From Ralstonia soli (lineage in GTDB: Bacteria; Pseudomonadota; Gammaproteobacteria; Burkholderiales; Burkholderiaceae): a stretch of DNA of 64,000 bases. Position numbers and translations under genes: made by a program. Where the stretch lies: positions 1-64,000 of the forward strand of contig NZ_JAMXHT010000001.1 in assembly GCF_023955655.1 (NCBI RefSeq), read 5' to 3'. The notes beneath the pieces are model-generated. The model saw only the letters and a program-made list of their open reading frames with translations, did not search any database and was not told where the DNA came from. The first letter of the stretch is position 1, and each line of letters starts with the position of its first letter. Below, piece after piece: positions 52,959 through 62,517 of the stretch.

Positions 52959-54178
52959 GCAAGCGTATGAACTCCGGGGCATCACAGCAATTTGTCATCA
53001 TCGGCAGCGGTCAGGCGGGCGGGTGGGCCGCCAGAACGCTACGAGAGGGCGGTTTTGAAGGACGGATCGTCATTGTTGGCGAGGAGTCTCATCCTCCATA
53101 CGAGCGCCCGCCGTTGTCCAAGGCGGTCTTAACCGCGCAAAAGCCGGCCGAGAGCTGCTACCTATGGAGCAAGGAAAAGCTTGGCGAACTGAACATCGAT
53201 GCCGTCCAGGGCAACCGTGCGACGGCCATTCATCGAGACCGCCGGGAAGTTGAGCTTGCCGATGGGAGCCGTGTTCCCTACGACCGGCTGCTGATCGCCA
53301 CCGGAGCACGACCTCGTCGACTGAACTGCCCCGGTGCCGACTTGCCCGGAGTTCATTACCTGCGCACGATTGAAGACAGCGAGCGGATACGTGGGTCTCT
53401 CTCCAAAGGCGGCAGGCTGCTCGTCGTCGGAGGGGGGTGGATCGGTCTCGAAGTGGCCGCCAGTGCCGTCTCCATGGGCGTCCCGGTGACCTTGGTTGAG
53501 GCCACTGATCGCCTGTGTGGCCGGTCGTTGCCAGAATCCCTTGGGCGATTCTTCATGGATCTTCATTTGCGCCATGGCGTGGATATCCAATTGAATGCCA
53601 ACCTTACACGCCTCGAGGGCAACGGGCGCGTCGAACGCGCGGTGTTCGGAAACGGCGAAGCGATCGAGATCGCCACCGCAGTGGTGGGAATCGGGGTCGT
53701 TCCCAATACAGAGCTTGCGGCCGACTGCGGGCTTCCTCTGGAGAATGGGATCGTTGTGAATGAGTCGGCTTGCACAGCGGATCCCTGCATCTTCGCCGCA
53801 GGGGACGTCGCCAGTCAGCCTTCTTCCTGGCTGAATGGACGCGTGCGTTTCGAATCGTGGAAGAACGCACAAGACCACGGCGTGCTCGCGGCTTCCGCCA
53901 TGCTCGGTGGAGATGCATTGACGCGCGACATTCCTTGGTTCTGGTCCGATCAGTACGATGTCAATTTCCAGTTGCTTGGCGTTCCGTCCGTTGGCAACCA
54001 GGTCTACCAGAAGGGAGATACGTCGTCAGGCCGTTTTACCCAGTACTTCGTCCAAGCTAACCGGCTGACCGCGGTGGCTGCCGTCAACAGTCCGCGCGAT
54101 CTTCGCGATGCCAAACGCTCGATGCAGAACAAAAGCCAGTTCGATACTACCGGTCTGGTGCCCGTATTGACGCTATGA
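52955..54178 (+). CDS. FAD-dependent ferredoxin reductase of the Rieske system
   Basis: A 407-residue glutathione-reductase-type flavoprotein. The FAD motif IIGSGQAGGWAA is near residue 14, ERPPLSK near 50, the NAD motif VVGGGWIGLEVA near 155, and CIFAAGDVAS near 275; the C-terminal domain follows. It takes electrons from NADH and passes them to the Rieske ferredoxin. The start is GTG, overlapping the ferredoxin stop; an ATG 12 bases later is possible. With its two neighbours it makes a complete three-component oxygenase. Confidence 0.9.
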   Translation: MSKRMNSGASQQFVIIGSGQAGGWAARTLREGGFEGRIVIVGEESHPPYERPPLSKAVLTAQKPAESCYLWSKEKLGELNIDAVQGNRATAIHRDRREVELADGSRVPYDRLLIATGARPRRLNCPGADLPGVHYLRTIEDSERIRGSLSKGGRLLVVGGGWIGLEVAASAVSMGVPVTLVEATDRLCGRSLPESLGRFFMDLHLRHGVDIQLNANLTRLEGNGRVERAVFGNGEAIEIATAVVGIGVVPNTELAADCGLPLENGIVVNESACTADPCIFAAGDVASQPSSWLNGRVRFESWKNAQDHGVLAASAMLGGDALTRDIPWFWSDQYDVNFQLLGVPSVGNQVYQKGDTSSGRFTQYFVQANRLTAVAAVNSPRDLRDAKRSMQNKSQFDTTGLVPVLTL

Positions 54179-54223
54179 GAATGGCACCGAGCACGGCAAA
54201 CACCTTTCAAAGAGTTACATCAA

Positions 54224-55327
54224 ATGACACGTAATGCGTTAGCGCTTGTACTGGAGTCCCCCAAGAATCTGCAGGCTCGCGAGTTTCCGATTCCCGAGGT
54301 TGGAGAGGACGATGCCGTTCTCCGCGTGGAGGCTTGCGGTCTGTGCGGGACGGATTACGAGCAATGGCTAGGCCATATGAAGGATTGGGGTGGTGGCATG
54401 CCGATCATTCCCGGCCACGAGATTATGGGATTCATCGAGCGGATCGGGCCCTTGGCAGCCAAGCGCTGGAATGTCAGTGAGGGCGACCGCGTCGCAATCG
54501 AACCCATCATTCCATGCGGACACTGTGAGGATTGCGTTCGAGGGGCATACACGCGCTGCCAATCCGACCTGGGCTACGGCCTGTATCAAAGCACCGCAGT
54601 TGCACCGCACCTGTGGGGTGGCTATGCCACTCATGTGTACTTGCATCCGCGCACGATGGTGCACAAGCTGCCCACTAACTTGTCCACCGAGGTCATGACC
54701 TTGGTGAACCCCCTTTCCAATGCGATTCGATGGGTCTACGAGGTGGGCGGTGCAGCGCTTGGAAAGACTGTGGTTATCTCGGGACCCGGCCAGCGCGGAC
54801 TGCTTGCGGCCGCCGCGGCGAAGAAGGCCGGCGCCTCGAACATCATCGTGACCGGCACCTCGGCCGACAAGTCTCGCCTGGAACTGGCACTGCAGCTGGG
54901 GGCAACGGCGGTGATCAACGTCGAAACCGAAGATCCGGTAGCAAGAGTCTCTGCACTGACCGGCGGCAAGCTCGCAGATGTGGTGCTCGACGTGTCAGCC
55001 GGCGCGGTGGCACCCATCGTGCAGGGCGTCGACATGGTCAAGCGCGGCGGAAAAATCGTACTGGCCGGCCTGAAGGGGACCAACCCGCTGAACGGGTTCC
55101 CGGTCGACAAGGTCGTTCTGCGGGAAGTCCAACTCGTTGGCGTTCTCAGTGCTGGCTGGGAGTCGACCGAATTGGCCATCGATATGATCCGCACAGATGC
55201 CGAGAAGCTGAGCGTGCTTTGCTCGCATATGTTCACACTCGATAACGGCACCGAAGCGGTTCGAACATTAGGCCGCGAGATCAGTGACGGAAAGGACGCC
55301 GTCCACATCACATTGATTCCCGGCTAA
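54224..55327 (+). CDS. Zinc-dependent alcohol dehydrogenase
   Basis: A 367-residue MDR enzyme with both zinc sites: catalytic C41 (GLCGTD) and H65-E66 (PGHE), and structural C98, C101, C104 and C112. The nucleotide domain has ISGPGQRGLLAAAAA. It should oxidise an alcohol, or reduce an aldehyde, with NAD(P). It is the last gene of the Rieske operon, 45 bases after the reductase, so it probably handles an alcohol or aldehyde formed by hydroxylation or demethylation. If the oxygenase removes methyl groups, formaldehyde is one possible substrate; this is speculation. Confidence 0.87.
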   Translation: MTRNALALVLESPKNLQAREFPIPEVGEDDAVLRVEACGLCGTDYEQWLGHMKDWGGGMPIIPGHEIMGFIERIGPLAAKRWNVSEGDRVAIEPIIPCGHCEDCVRGAYTRCQSDLGYGLYQSTAVAPHLWGGYATHVYLHPRTMVHKLPTNLSTEVMTLVNPLSNAIRWVYEVGGAALGKTVVISGPGQRGLLAAAAAKKAGASNIIVTGTSADKSRLELALQLGATAVINVETEDPVARVSALTGGKLADVVLDVSAGAVAPIVQGVDMVKRGGKIVLAGLKGTNPLNGFPVDKVVLREVQLVGVLSAGWESTELAIDMIRTDAEKLSVLCSHMFTLDNGTEAVRTLGREISDGKDAVHITLIPG

Positions 55328-55848
55328 CATCCCTATGTGCGGATTCTGCGCGCTGCGAGCAGCGTTAGCTCGCCCTGCGTCCATCGAAAGTGCCGACGCC
55401 TCGCCTGATGACACCTCAAGTGCCGGAATCCGCCTGAAAGATACCGAGAGCGCTCCTCCATACTCGAAGACCGATCGCGTGGCTTCCTCAGCGTCAGGGA
55501 CAGACAGGGATCAAGCTACCCATCGCAAATGAAATCGGCGGGTCAGTCGTCGGCGCCCAGAAATGCGCATCGGCGCCGTAAGACGGAGTCTCTATACTCC
55601 ATCCAAGTGACTTGCGACGCCGCGCCGCGGCCGACTTGCGCCAAACGATCGACGCAGCATACCGCTCGGCTATCGACTCCAAAAGCTCATGCGCTGAGCG
55701 TCTCCCAGGTCCATCCATGCCCCAATGCCAGTAGCGTAGTAGCTACGCACCACTGGGAGGTCGCTCCGGGCATCAGAGCACAACGATGGCATAAAGTGGT
55801 GCATTCTCGTCTGGTGGCTGCACCAAATCAAAGTGCCGAGAAATTATA
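55328..55848. other. Region without a supported gene
   Basis: Open stretches on both strands (up to about 75 codons) show no motif. No T-rich hairpin was found right after the dehydrogenase gene. Confidence 0.32.
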
Positions 55849-55877
55849 TGTGCTAACATACTCATTTAGTATGCACA
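55849..55877. promoter_or_regulatory. Dyad upstream of marR gene, candidate operator
   Basis: ATACT-CATTT-AGTAT (55858-55872) is flanked by TGTGC (55849-55853) and GCACA (55873-55877), an AT-rich nested dyad 74-102 bases before the ATG at 55951. MarR proteins typically bind such sites to repress themselves. Confidence 0.5.
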
Positions 55878-55950
55878 ATGATCGGATGTAGCAATTTACC
55901 CAGCTTCCCTTATGCGGGAAGTCTGATCGCCACACTCGGCAGAAACTTAC

Positions 55951-56514
55951 ATGACAGCGAAAGCGAAACGCGCCTCGACAAAGGCTCAGGAAATCGGGAC
56001 AGTGCTTGCCTCGTCCACTCTACCCCTCGATGTTGCTCGGGTACGTCGGAAAGGTGTAGCAGCACAGCGGGCTCGTGAGACAGACGACAAGCACACTTAC
56101 TTCGTGGCCGTCGCTGAAGCAAGGTATGTCCTGCGCAAGGTCTTCCGGATCGTTGAAGATCAGGCCAAGAAGTATGGGATAGATCCCCTTGCTCACCAGG
56201 CGTTGATCCAGATCTACGGAAGCGAAGATATGGAGTTGCAAGTCAATCAGATTGCGGCTCGACTGGATATCACTCCTGCGTTCGCATCGAGCTTGGTGCG
56301 TATGCTAGTGGAGAAGGATTTCGTTGTCCGCCGCCGCGGCGACGTCGACCAACGGGTGACGTACGTCGCGATCACGGAGCTGGGTCGCGAGACCATGGAT
56401 GCCATCGACGAGAACGTCAAGTTTCACGTCGACTATTTTGTCACCCAATTAACGCCGGAAGAGCGCGAGGGTGCTCTGTCCATCCTCATGTTCTACGTCG
56501 GCGCGAAAATTTGA
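55951..56514 (+). CDS. MarR-family transcriptional regulator
   Basis: A 187-residue MarR protein with about 40 extra, basic N-terminal residues. The winged helix is LQVNQIAARLDITPAFASSLVRMLVEKDFVVRRRGDVDQR split into helix and wing around residues 90-130, followed by YVAITELGRETMDAI, a clear family pattern. Such proteins usually sense phenolic or CoA-linked aromatic acids. It stands alone between the Rieske operon and the chemoreceptor; the CoA-transferase/hydrolase genes at 59671-63372 have a similar half-site and are possible targets. Confidence 0.87.
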   Translation: MTAKAKRASTKAQEIGTVLASSTLPLDVARVRRKGVAAQRARETDDKHTYFVAVAEARYVLRKVFRIVEDQAKKYGIDPLAHQALIQIYGSEDMELQVNQIAARLDITPAFASSLVRMLVEKDFVVRRRGDVDQRVTYVAITELGRETMDAIDENVKFHVDYFVTQLTPEEREGALSILMFYVGAKI

Positions 56515-57216
56515 AGCCGATATCGGCAAGCGAGGGCTCCCGCGGCCGGCCGCATGGCGACCGCGCCAGTCTTTCCCGCGACGATCCAGGAGACCGCGCT
56601 CCAGGTTGATCCCTGCAGATTCCCACCCTGTCCACAACGGTGCGTCTAGGCAACCGACATCCGCATCGTCATGCCAAGGCTGCTGGCCCACCCAACAGCC
56701 CATTCGTCACGCTATGGGCAATGAGATAGTGGACTACGTGACGCCGGTTGCCCCTTAGCGCACGCGCTTGTGGAATAGAAAAAGCTACCTGCGCAGCGCT
56801 GGCCATGCGCGAGTGCCCCCTGGATTCGCCAAGCTTTGCAAACGCCCCGCTGCAAAGCGGGCCGGTAGCTTCCGAATTGCCATGGCCCAAGGATCTGTCA
56901 AGAATCGCGACCACGGTCACGCCTCGTCAGTGGCATGGAGCAATCAGGCGCACCGTATAGGTTTCGGACGGCCGCATGTCGCCTTCGGTCGATTTTCCAT
57001 CTACGGTGGCCGCGCGATGGTTGTGATGCATCCTACTCGCTGCAATGTATGCCACTAGAATGATTCACCAAATGACAATGTGGCAACCTCCGCGTGACGC
57101 CAGCGACTTCGGACTGGCGACTCGTCGATGACCCGAACGCCGGGCAGAGCGCTCCCCCTGCCCTCGACGACCCTCTGCAAGAAAATGAAGAAGGGCGTGC
57201 GCGGCGCAAGATTGCG
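56515..57216. other. Region without a supported gene
   Basis: About 700 bases between two convergent genes. Open stretches are short and lack motifs. A GCGCAA/TTGCGC palindrome (57204-57217) overlaps the stop of the chemoreceptor gene. Nothing else is recognised. Confidence 0.32.
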
Positions 57217-59022
57217 CTAGTCGGAAAGACGAAATGCGCCGACCGCCTCGTTTAGTTGTTTCGCCTGCTCCGTCAGTGACTCCGCGGCCGCCGCAGCCTC
57301 CTCGACCAACGCTGCGTTCTGCTGGGTCACCTGATCCATCTGGTTCACGGCTTGGTTGACCTGTTCAATACCAGCGCTCTGCTCGTCCGACGCTGCCGAG
57401 ATTTCAACCATGATATCGCTCACCCGCTTCACTGCAGCCACAACATCCGCCATCGTCGCGCCCGCGCTATCGACGAGCGCCGAGCCATTCGTGACTCGAT
57501 CCACTGAGTCTTGAATCAAAGCATTGATTTCCTTGGCGGCGCCGGCTGAGCGCTGTGCCAAATTGCGCACCTCACTTGCAACCACAGCGAAGCCACGTCC
57601 CTGCTCTCCAGCGCGCGCAGCCTCGACCGCGGCATTGAGCGCCAAGATGTTGGTCTGGAAGGCAATACTTTCGATCACGCCGGTGATGTCAGCAATGCGC
57701 TGACTGCTCTTGTTGATACCCTCCATGGTCTGGACAACCTGGCCGATCACCTCCCCGCCTCTTGCGGCAACGCTCGACGCGCTGAGTGCCAGGCCACTTG
57801 TCTGGCGAGCATTGTCGGCATTCTGCCTCACGATACTGGTTAGCTCTTCCATACTGGCGGCAGTTTGTTCAAGCGAACTGGCCTGTTCTTCTGTGCGCGA
57901 CGAGAGGTCCGCGTTGCCTGCGGCGATTTCCTGAGCAGCCGAGCGTACGGAGTCGCTGCCCGAGCGAATCTGTTTCAGTACAACAGTCAGCTTGTCGGCA
58001 AAACTGTTGAACGAACGGGCGATGTGTGCGATTTCGTCTTCACCGTCGCACGAAAGGCGTTTGGTGAGATCTCCGTCTCCGGATCCAATATCGTCCATCG
58101 CATCCCGTATCGTCGAAAGTCGACGAAACGCCCTGGACGTGATTGCTCCGACGATAAGCGCTGCCACCACGGCAACTGCTATCAGCCCACCAATCGAGCT
58201 CAGCACCAGCGAACGCATTCCTGCCATCGCATCGGATTTATCAAGGGCAATCACCAGCCCCCAGTCAGTGCCCTTGATCTCCTGGCGAAACAGGAGCTTC
58301 GTCGCGCCGTCGATCTCCACTTCAGGTGGCACCAGCGCGTTGGCCAACGCCGAAAGAGTATTAGCCGTCAGTGCCACGGAAACGTCGGTCGCCGGCTTGA
58401 GCGCCAACTTGTCGACCGGATGCACGACGATCTTGCCCGACGAATTCACGAGAAAGCCAAAGCTCGCCGGCGTCGGTCGGATAGCCTTGATGTTAGCTTT
58501 CACCGTGTCCATCGACACGCTTCCCCCGACCACGCCCTTCAAAACACCATCGCGAATGATAGGTACCGCGAACATCACCACCAGCGCACCACCAGTGGTA
58601 GCGCCAACAAATGGCTGAGTAACCACCGGCCTTCTTGCATCCGCCGCCTGCTTGTACCAGGGACGGACCGTCGGATCGTAGTCCGGGGGGAAGCCTGCCG
58701 GATCCGCGAACTTTGCAGACTTGTCTGGATAGCCGACGAACACGTTGTCGAAGCCGCCAGCCTTGGCCACCGTTTTGAAAATGGGGATCGGATCGGTAGA
58801 CAGCGCCACATCCTCCAACGCCACGATCATCTGCGTCCGGGCGGCAATCCAGTCGTCGATCCCGCCAATATGCCCTCGCGCAACAGATCGCAGATTCTGG
58901 CGAATCGATTCCTCGTTGTATGACCGGGTGACCAGATAATTCAGACCACCTGCCATGACCAGTGCACTGATCACGATGGCAACACAAGCTACTAAGATTC
59001 GGGTACGGATAGAAGTAAGCAC
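57217..59022 (-). CDS. Methyl-accepting chemotaxis protein with dCache sensor
   Basis: A 601-residue chemoreceptor, intact. The N-terminal membrane segment is [22 protein letters not shown]. The periplasmic dCache_1 sensor follows ([27 protein letters not shown], the ligand-pocket region, as split stretches around residue 110-135). The second membrane segment is near 285, then HAMP and the signalling domain with [23 protein letters not shown]. No C-terminal CheR pentapeptide. GTG at 59022 with TAGGAA upstream is the likely start. dCache receptors bind amino or organic acids, which fits the surrounding catabolic genes. Confidence 0.9.
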   Translation of the reverse strand: MLTSIRTRILVACVAIVISALVMAGGLNYLVTRSYNEESIRQNLRSVARGHIGGIDDWIAARTQMIVALEDVALSTDPIPIFKTVAKAGGFDNVFVGYPDKSAKFADPAGFPPDYDPTVRPWYKQAADARRPVVTQPFVGATTGGALVVMFAVPIIRDGVLKGVVGGSVSMDTVKANIKAIRPTPASFGFLVNSSGKIVVHPVDKLALKPATDVSVALTANTLSALANALVPPEVEIDGATKLLFRQEIKGTDWGLVIALDKSDAMAGMRSLVLSSIGGLIAVAVVAALIVGAITSRAFRRLSTIRDAMDDIGSGDGDLTKRLSCDGEDEIAHIARSFNSFADKLTVVLKQIRSGSDSVRSAAQEIAAGNADLSSRTEEQASSLEQTAASMEELTSIVRQNADNARQTSGLALSASSVAARGGEVIGQVVQTMEGINKSSQRIADITGVIESIAFQTNILALNAAVEAARAGEQGRGFAVVASEVRNLAQRSAGAAKEINALIQDSVDRVTNGSALVDSAGATMADVVAAVKRVSDIMVEISAASDEQSAGIEQVNQAVNQMDQVTQQNAALVEEAAAAAESLTEQAKQLNEAVGAFRLSD

Positions 59023-59278
59023 GGTTGTATTCCTACAAGACCAAAGTGGCTCCGCCGTTCGCGGGGGCGTTTCACTACGAGGGTGGGCCAATTGCCACTC
59101 ATTGGGCTCGAGTGACCGTAAACGACCAGTGGACGCCGGATCATCAAACCTCGAGTCCGATTAGTACTTATTTGACTTGGTCCACCACGCAATGATTGAA
59201 AATTAAATCGCTTAATTTTTTTACTTAATCGACCAATTTCATCATAGTTTACGGAGATCTTGGCTTCTTCTTTATGAC

Positions 59279-59315
59279 ATCTATTAACATCGATAAATTG
59301 TCGATGTTAATAGAT
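59279..59315. repeat. Long AT-rich inverted repeat with TAAATTG loop
   Basis: ATCTATTAACATCGA (59279-59293) and TCGATGTTAATAGAT (59301-59315) are perfect 15-base arms around the 7-base loop TAAATTG. It lies upstream of the chemoreceptor gene, 257 bases from its start, in the most AT-rich part of the window. Confidence 0.85.
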
Positions 59316-59331
59316 AAATAATAATATGATG

Positions 59332-59351
59332 ATCACATAAATTGATGTGAT
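59332..59351. repeat. Second inverted repeat with the same loop
   Basis: ATCACAT (59332-59338) and ATGTGAT (59345-59351) flank AAATTG. With the preceding T the centre again reads TAAATTG, as in the longer dyad 17 bases away, while the arms differ. Confidence 0.75.
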
Positions 59352-59670
59352 AGGACGGAACCACCTAATCCTGAGACTTCTTTACGCGGCAGCCGCGACC
59401 CGCCACCGAACAGGGCGCCGACCTCCTGCCATCTTGGCCCTAGCATGCAGATGCGTCCCGCCCTAAGCAGCATGTGTGACGGGAGAGAGAAAAGTGCTGG
59501 AATTGCTTTCGCTTCTGCGCAGAGAGAGAGCGACGACACACTGCTTGCAAAGTGAAGGCGATCGATGTCGCGTAGAAGGGGAGTATTGGAAGGAAACGAA
59601 GTGAAATGACTGCCTCGATTTCATTTGATAACAGACCGCCCAGCGGGCACGAGCGGTATGTATTTTTAGA
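59352..59670. other. Region without a supported gene
   Basis: Downstream of the citryl-CoA-lyase-like gene and beyond the two dyads. No motif-bearing frame, terminator or RNA gene was recognised. Confidence 0.32.
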
Positions 59671-60420
59671 TCACTCGTCGTATTCGATGAATTCGCTGAA
59701 CGTATAGATATCTGGAGAAATGGGTGACTTCCGTTCCTCTTCGACATGCGCAACCAGGCCCGCGCACCTTCCAACCACAGCGACAGCACGCATCGCCCCG
59801 ACAGGGAAGCCGATCTCATGAAGTACGGCCCCCAATGCACCCGTCACGTTCAGGGTAATCGTACGCTTCGCGCTCGCATTGACGGCCTCATGCAGCGTAT
59901 TCAGGAGATCGATGTACGTGCCCTTCACGCCGACATCTCGCGCCACGGAAAATAGCCGCTCGGCACGAGGATCCACCGACTGATAGTACGGGTGACCGAA
60001 TCCGGGGATGCGGCGTCCCGATTCGCGATACTGACGGACCACATTCACCGCCCAGGCCTTCTTGTCGCCCTTGAACTCCATGCCTTCGCTAAGGATGCGA
60101 CCCGCCCCGACCATAGTGCCGGCAAACTTATTGCCGACCATCAGCGCCCCGGCTGCCAGCGGGATCTGAATATCTTCGGGATTTGAATCGGCAACAAGCC
60201 GTGCGACGAGAGCACTTGGCGTGAGGCCGTGATCCATCAAGATCAGCAGGGCGGCGTCCAGGACGCGTGCCTGTGCTGGGGTCGGCTGACAGCCCGTCAC
60301 GATGAAGTAAAAGCCTTCCGTGAAGGTCATCGATCCAACGACCTCCGCCAAGGTATCCCGCCCGCGCATACGCAAGCGCGCGGTATCGTTAGGATGACTC
60401 CCAATCTTTGTTTTAGACAC
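59671..60420 (-). CDS. Citryl-CoA lyase-like protein (short citrate synthase fold)
   Basis: A 249-residue protein with the catalytic heart of citrate synthase but not its full length (about 430). LMDHGLTPSALVAR carries His64 and RRIPGFGHPYY carries His143, matching the two active-site His regions; GNKFAGTMVGAGR lies between. Short members annotated as citryl-CoA lyases cleave citryl-CoA-type esters by retro-Claisen reaction. GTG at 60420 with CGGAGATCCA before it is a much better start than the GTG 24 bases upstream. It follows a CoA-transferase by 43 bases, giving an activate-then-cleave pair. The true acid is unknown. Confidence 0.8.
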   Translation of the reverse strand: MSKTKIGSHPNDTARLRMRGRDTLAEVVGSMTFTEGFYFIVTGCQPTPAQARVLDAALLILMDHGLTPSALVARLVADSNPEDIQIPLAAGALMVGNKFAGTMVGAGRILSEGMEFKGDKKAWAVNVVRQYRESGRRIPGFGHPYYQSVDPRAERLFSVARDVGVKGTYIDLLNTLHEAVNASAKRTITLNVTGALGAVLHEIGFPVGAMRAVAVVGRCAGLVAHVEEERKSPISPDIYTFSEFIEYDE

Positions 60421-60463
60421 TGGATCTCCGTTATGCTTGGTCACTTCGCGGGAAGCTCAGTTC

Positions 60464-61642
60464 TCATTCGCCGTTCAGCACGGCGGCAACTTCCGCGTCG
60501 CTGAGACCGATAGAGCGGAGAATTTCCGTGGAATGCTCGCCCAAATCCGGAGCGGCGTTTAGCGGCTGGTCATCGCGCCGGCCGTTGTAGCGCACCGGGC
60601 GACGAACGACCTTCTGCGGTCCGTGTTTGGGGTGTTCGATGTCTACGAACGTGTCGAGATGGGTGACTTGCGGGTCCACAAGCACCTCTGGCAGCGTCAA
60701 TACGGGAGCGTGGGGCACGTCATGCTCCACCAGCCGAGCGAGCCAGAAATCGCGAGGTTGCGTTCGCGACGTCCTGTTAAGCTCGACTGCCAGCTCCTCA
60801 TAGTTTTCCAACCGCCCTGCCCGTTCGCTGAAGCGCGGGTCCGACGCGAGATCATTGCGATCGAGTGCGGCAAGAAGACCGAGCCAGAACTTCTGCGGCG
60901 ACGACATATGGACGGCAATCAGTGATTCGTCGCTGCAACGGAGTGCATACGACTGAGAGGCACGCACTCGCATCAACGGATCCGGCTTCGCACCTGCCAT
61001 CAAATAGTTCGCGAAGGGATCGCTAATAAAAGCGATCGTGGACTCCAGCATATTCAGCTGGATGTCCTTGCCCACTCCCGTACGCTGCCGCTCATACAGC
61101 GCACCGAGGACGGCGTAACTCGCGTACATCCCCGTCAGGTTATCCGCAATCGACGGGCCCGTGATCTGCGCGTCCTGGCCCAAGAACAAACTCGAAATAC
61201 CACTCAATGCTTGCCCGACGGCGTCGTAGGCAGGGCGATCGGCATACGGACCAGACTCGCCAAAACCCGTGATCGAGCAGACGATCAACTTCGGATTGAC
61301 CTCGCGCAGCTGATCTGCGCCAAGACCCAATCGATCCATGACGCCAGACCGGAAGTTGACGATGAGAACATCCGCATTCTTGACTAACTCCAAGAAGGCC
61401 TCCTTCCCGTGCTCTCCCTTGAGGTTGAGCACCAAGCTCCTCTTATTACGGTTGTAAGTGCAAAAGTACGGACTGTAGTTGCCGCCTCGGAACGTCCGGA
61501 AGGGATCTCCCTCCTTGGGCTCCACCTTGATGACTTCCGCGCCGAGATCCGCCAGCAGCGTTCCCGCCAGCGGTCCGGTGATCATCGCCGTCAGCTCAAC
61601 AATCCTTACACCGGCCAGGGGGCCGAGCGTCGCATTTTCCAT
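60464..61642 (-). CDS. CaiB/BaiF-type (class III) CoA-transferase
   Basis: A 392-residue CoA-transferase. GVRIVELTAMITGPLAGTLLADLGAEVIKVEP opens the family pattern over residues 11-42; RNKRSLVLNLK, and the catalytic Asp167 in PSIADNLTGMYA follow. It moves CoA from a donor such as succinyl-CoA onto an organic acid. The ATG at 61642 is chosen; the longer frame to 61666 adds non-conserved residues. It is the first gene of the minus-strand pair with the lyase-like gene and diverges from the dienelactone hydrolase. Confidence 0.9.
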   Translation of the reverse strand: MENATLGPLAGVRIVELTAMITGPLAGTLLADLGAEVIKVEPKEGDPFRTFRGGNYSPYFCTYNRNKRSLVLNLKGEHGKEAFLELVKNADVLIVNFRSGVMDRLGLGADQLREVNPKLIVCSITGFGESGPYADRPAYDAVGQALSGISSLFLGQDAQITGPSIADNLTGMYASYAVLGALYERQRTGVGKDIQLNMLESTIAFISDPFANYLMAGAKPDPLMRVRASQSYALRCSDESLIAVHMSSPQKFWLGLLAALDRNDLASDPRFSERAGRLENYEELAVELNRTSRTQPRDFWLARLVEHDVPHAPVLTLPEVLVDPQVTHLDTFVDIEHPKHGPQKVVRRPVRYNGRRDDQPLNAAPDLGEHSTEILRSIGLSDAEVAAVLNGE

Positions 61643-61679
61643 GATCGCCCACGTCCTTCGTTGCACTGTAACAGATTGA

Positions 61680-61708
61680 ATGCTAATCTACATAACATAA
61701 CTAAGCAT
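61680..61708. promoter_or_regulatory. AT-rich dyad between divergent genes
   Basis: ATGCT (61680-61684) and AGCAT (61704-61708) enclose 19 AT-rich bases in the 97-base gap between the CoA-transferase and hydrolase genes. GCTAATCTAC (61682-61691) agrees at 8 of 10 positions with GCTAACATAC beside the marR gene. It is a possible shared operator/promoter. Confidence 0.38.
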
Positions 61709-61739
61709 GTCAACAAACCTTTTTTACTGCAGGAGAGTC

Positions 61740-62462
61740 ATGCAGCACAGATCGATTGACGTCAATATTCCGATCGGCGACGCCGGCATGGGAGGCCACT
61801 TGGCGGTGCCCGCCACGGCGCCGCGCGGAGCCATCGTCGTTATCCAAGAGATCTTCGGCGTCACCCCGGCAATGCGGGCTATCGCCGATGATTTTGCATC
61901 TCAGGGATACATTGCCCTGGTGCCGGACATTTACTGGCGCTTGCAACCCAATCTGGATCTCGGCAACGGCGAGGATCCGACAATGCGCCAGCTTGCTGTC
62001 GACTATTCGATCCGTTTCGACGAGGAGCTCGGCACCCAAGATCTCGTCGCCGCGGCAGATTGGCTCAAGAGCTTTCTTGAGCTCCCCTATCAGCCCGCTG
62101 TGCTCGGCTTTTGCCTGGGAGGTCGAATGGCAGTGCGCGTCGCCGCAGCCGCTAGGTTCTCTTGCATGGTTTCGATGTACGGTGTCGGGCTCGACAAGAT
62201 GGGCGCCCAGATTCATTCGGCCTCCTGCCCTGTGCAATTTCACTTCGGCGAGAACGACAATCACAACCCGCTCACTACGATCGAAACGGTGCGCGAGGCC
62301 ACTCGGACGAGAGGGCGAACGTCCGATGAGTTCTACACCTACCCCGGCGCGGAACACGCGTTCTACAACCGTTTCAGGCTGGACCGATTCAACGAGGCCG
62401 CACACCAGATCGCCCGAGAACGTATCGTGCGGTTCCTCGCTCACCACATGCTCGGAGCTTGA
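61740..62462 (+). CDS. Dienelactone hydrolase family protein
   Basis: A 240-residue alpha/beta hydrolase. The Cys-Asp-His triad is C125 in GFCLGGRM, D173 in GENDNH and H206 in PGAEHAFYN; Glu37 in IQEIFGV is the residue that positions the Cys in dienelactone hydrolases. Members open lactones formed in aromatic ring cleavage, though many have other ester or lactone substrates. CAGGAGAGTC precedes the ATG. It is followed by the SDR gene after 55 bases. Cytoplasmic, no signal peptide. Confidence 0.9.
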   Translation: MQHRSIDVNIPIGDAGMGGHLAVPATAPRGAIVVIQEIFGVTPAMRAIADDFASQGYIALVPDIYWRLQPNLDLGNGEDPTMRQLAVDYSIRFDEELGTQDLVAAADWLKSFLELPYQPAVLGFCLGGRMAVRVAAAARFSCMVSMYGVGLDKMGAQIHSASCPVQFHFGENDNHNPLTTIETVREATRTRGRTSDEFYTYPGAEHAFYNRFRLDRFNEAAHQIARERIVRFLAHHMLGA

Positions 62463-62517
62463 ACAAACAGCTGCCGCTGCCGTGTGCCCTCCCTCTCCTG
62501 ACAATAGCAAGGCCAGC

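Noticed and set aside
57204-57217. GCGCAA/TTGCGC palindrome as a terminator for the chemoreceptor gene.
   Set aside because: A two-base centre cannot form a normal hairpin loop, it overlaps the stop codon and no T-run follows.
61756-62517. The frame of the SDR gene stays open for about 250 further codons upstream, across the dienelactone hydrolase gene.
   Set aside because: The upstream part is Arg/Ser/Pro-rich shadow sequence of the hydrolase. The SDR nucleotide motif begins at the ATG at 62518, and the hydrolase in the other frame has a complete triad and ribosome site.
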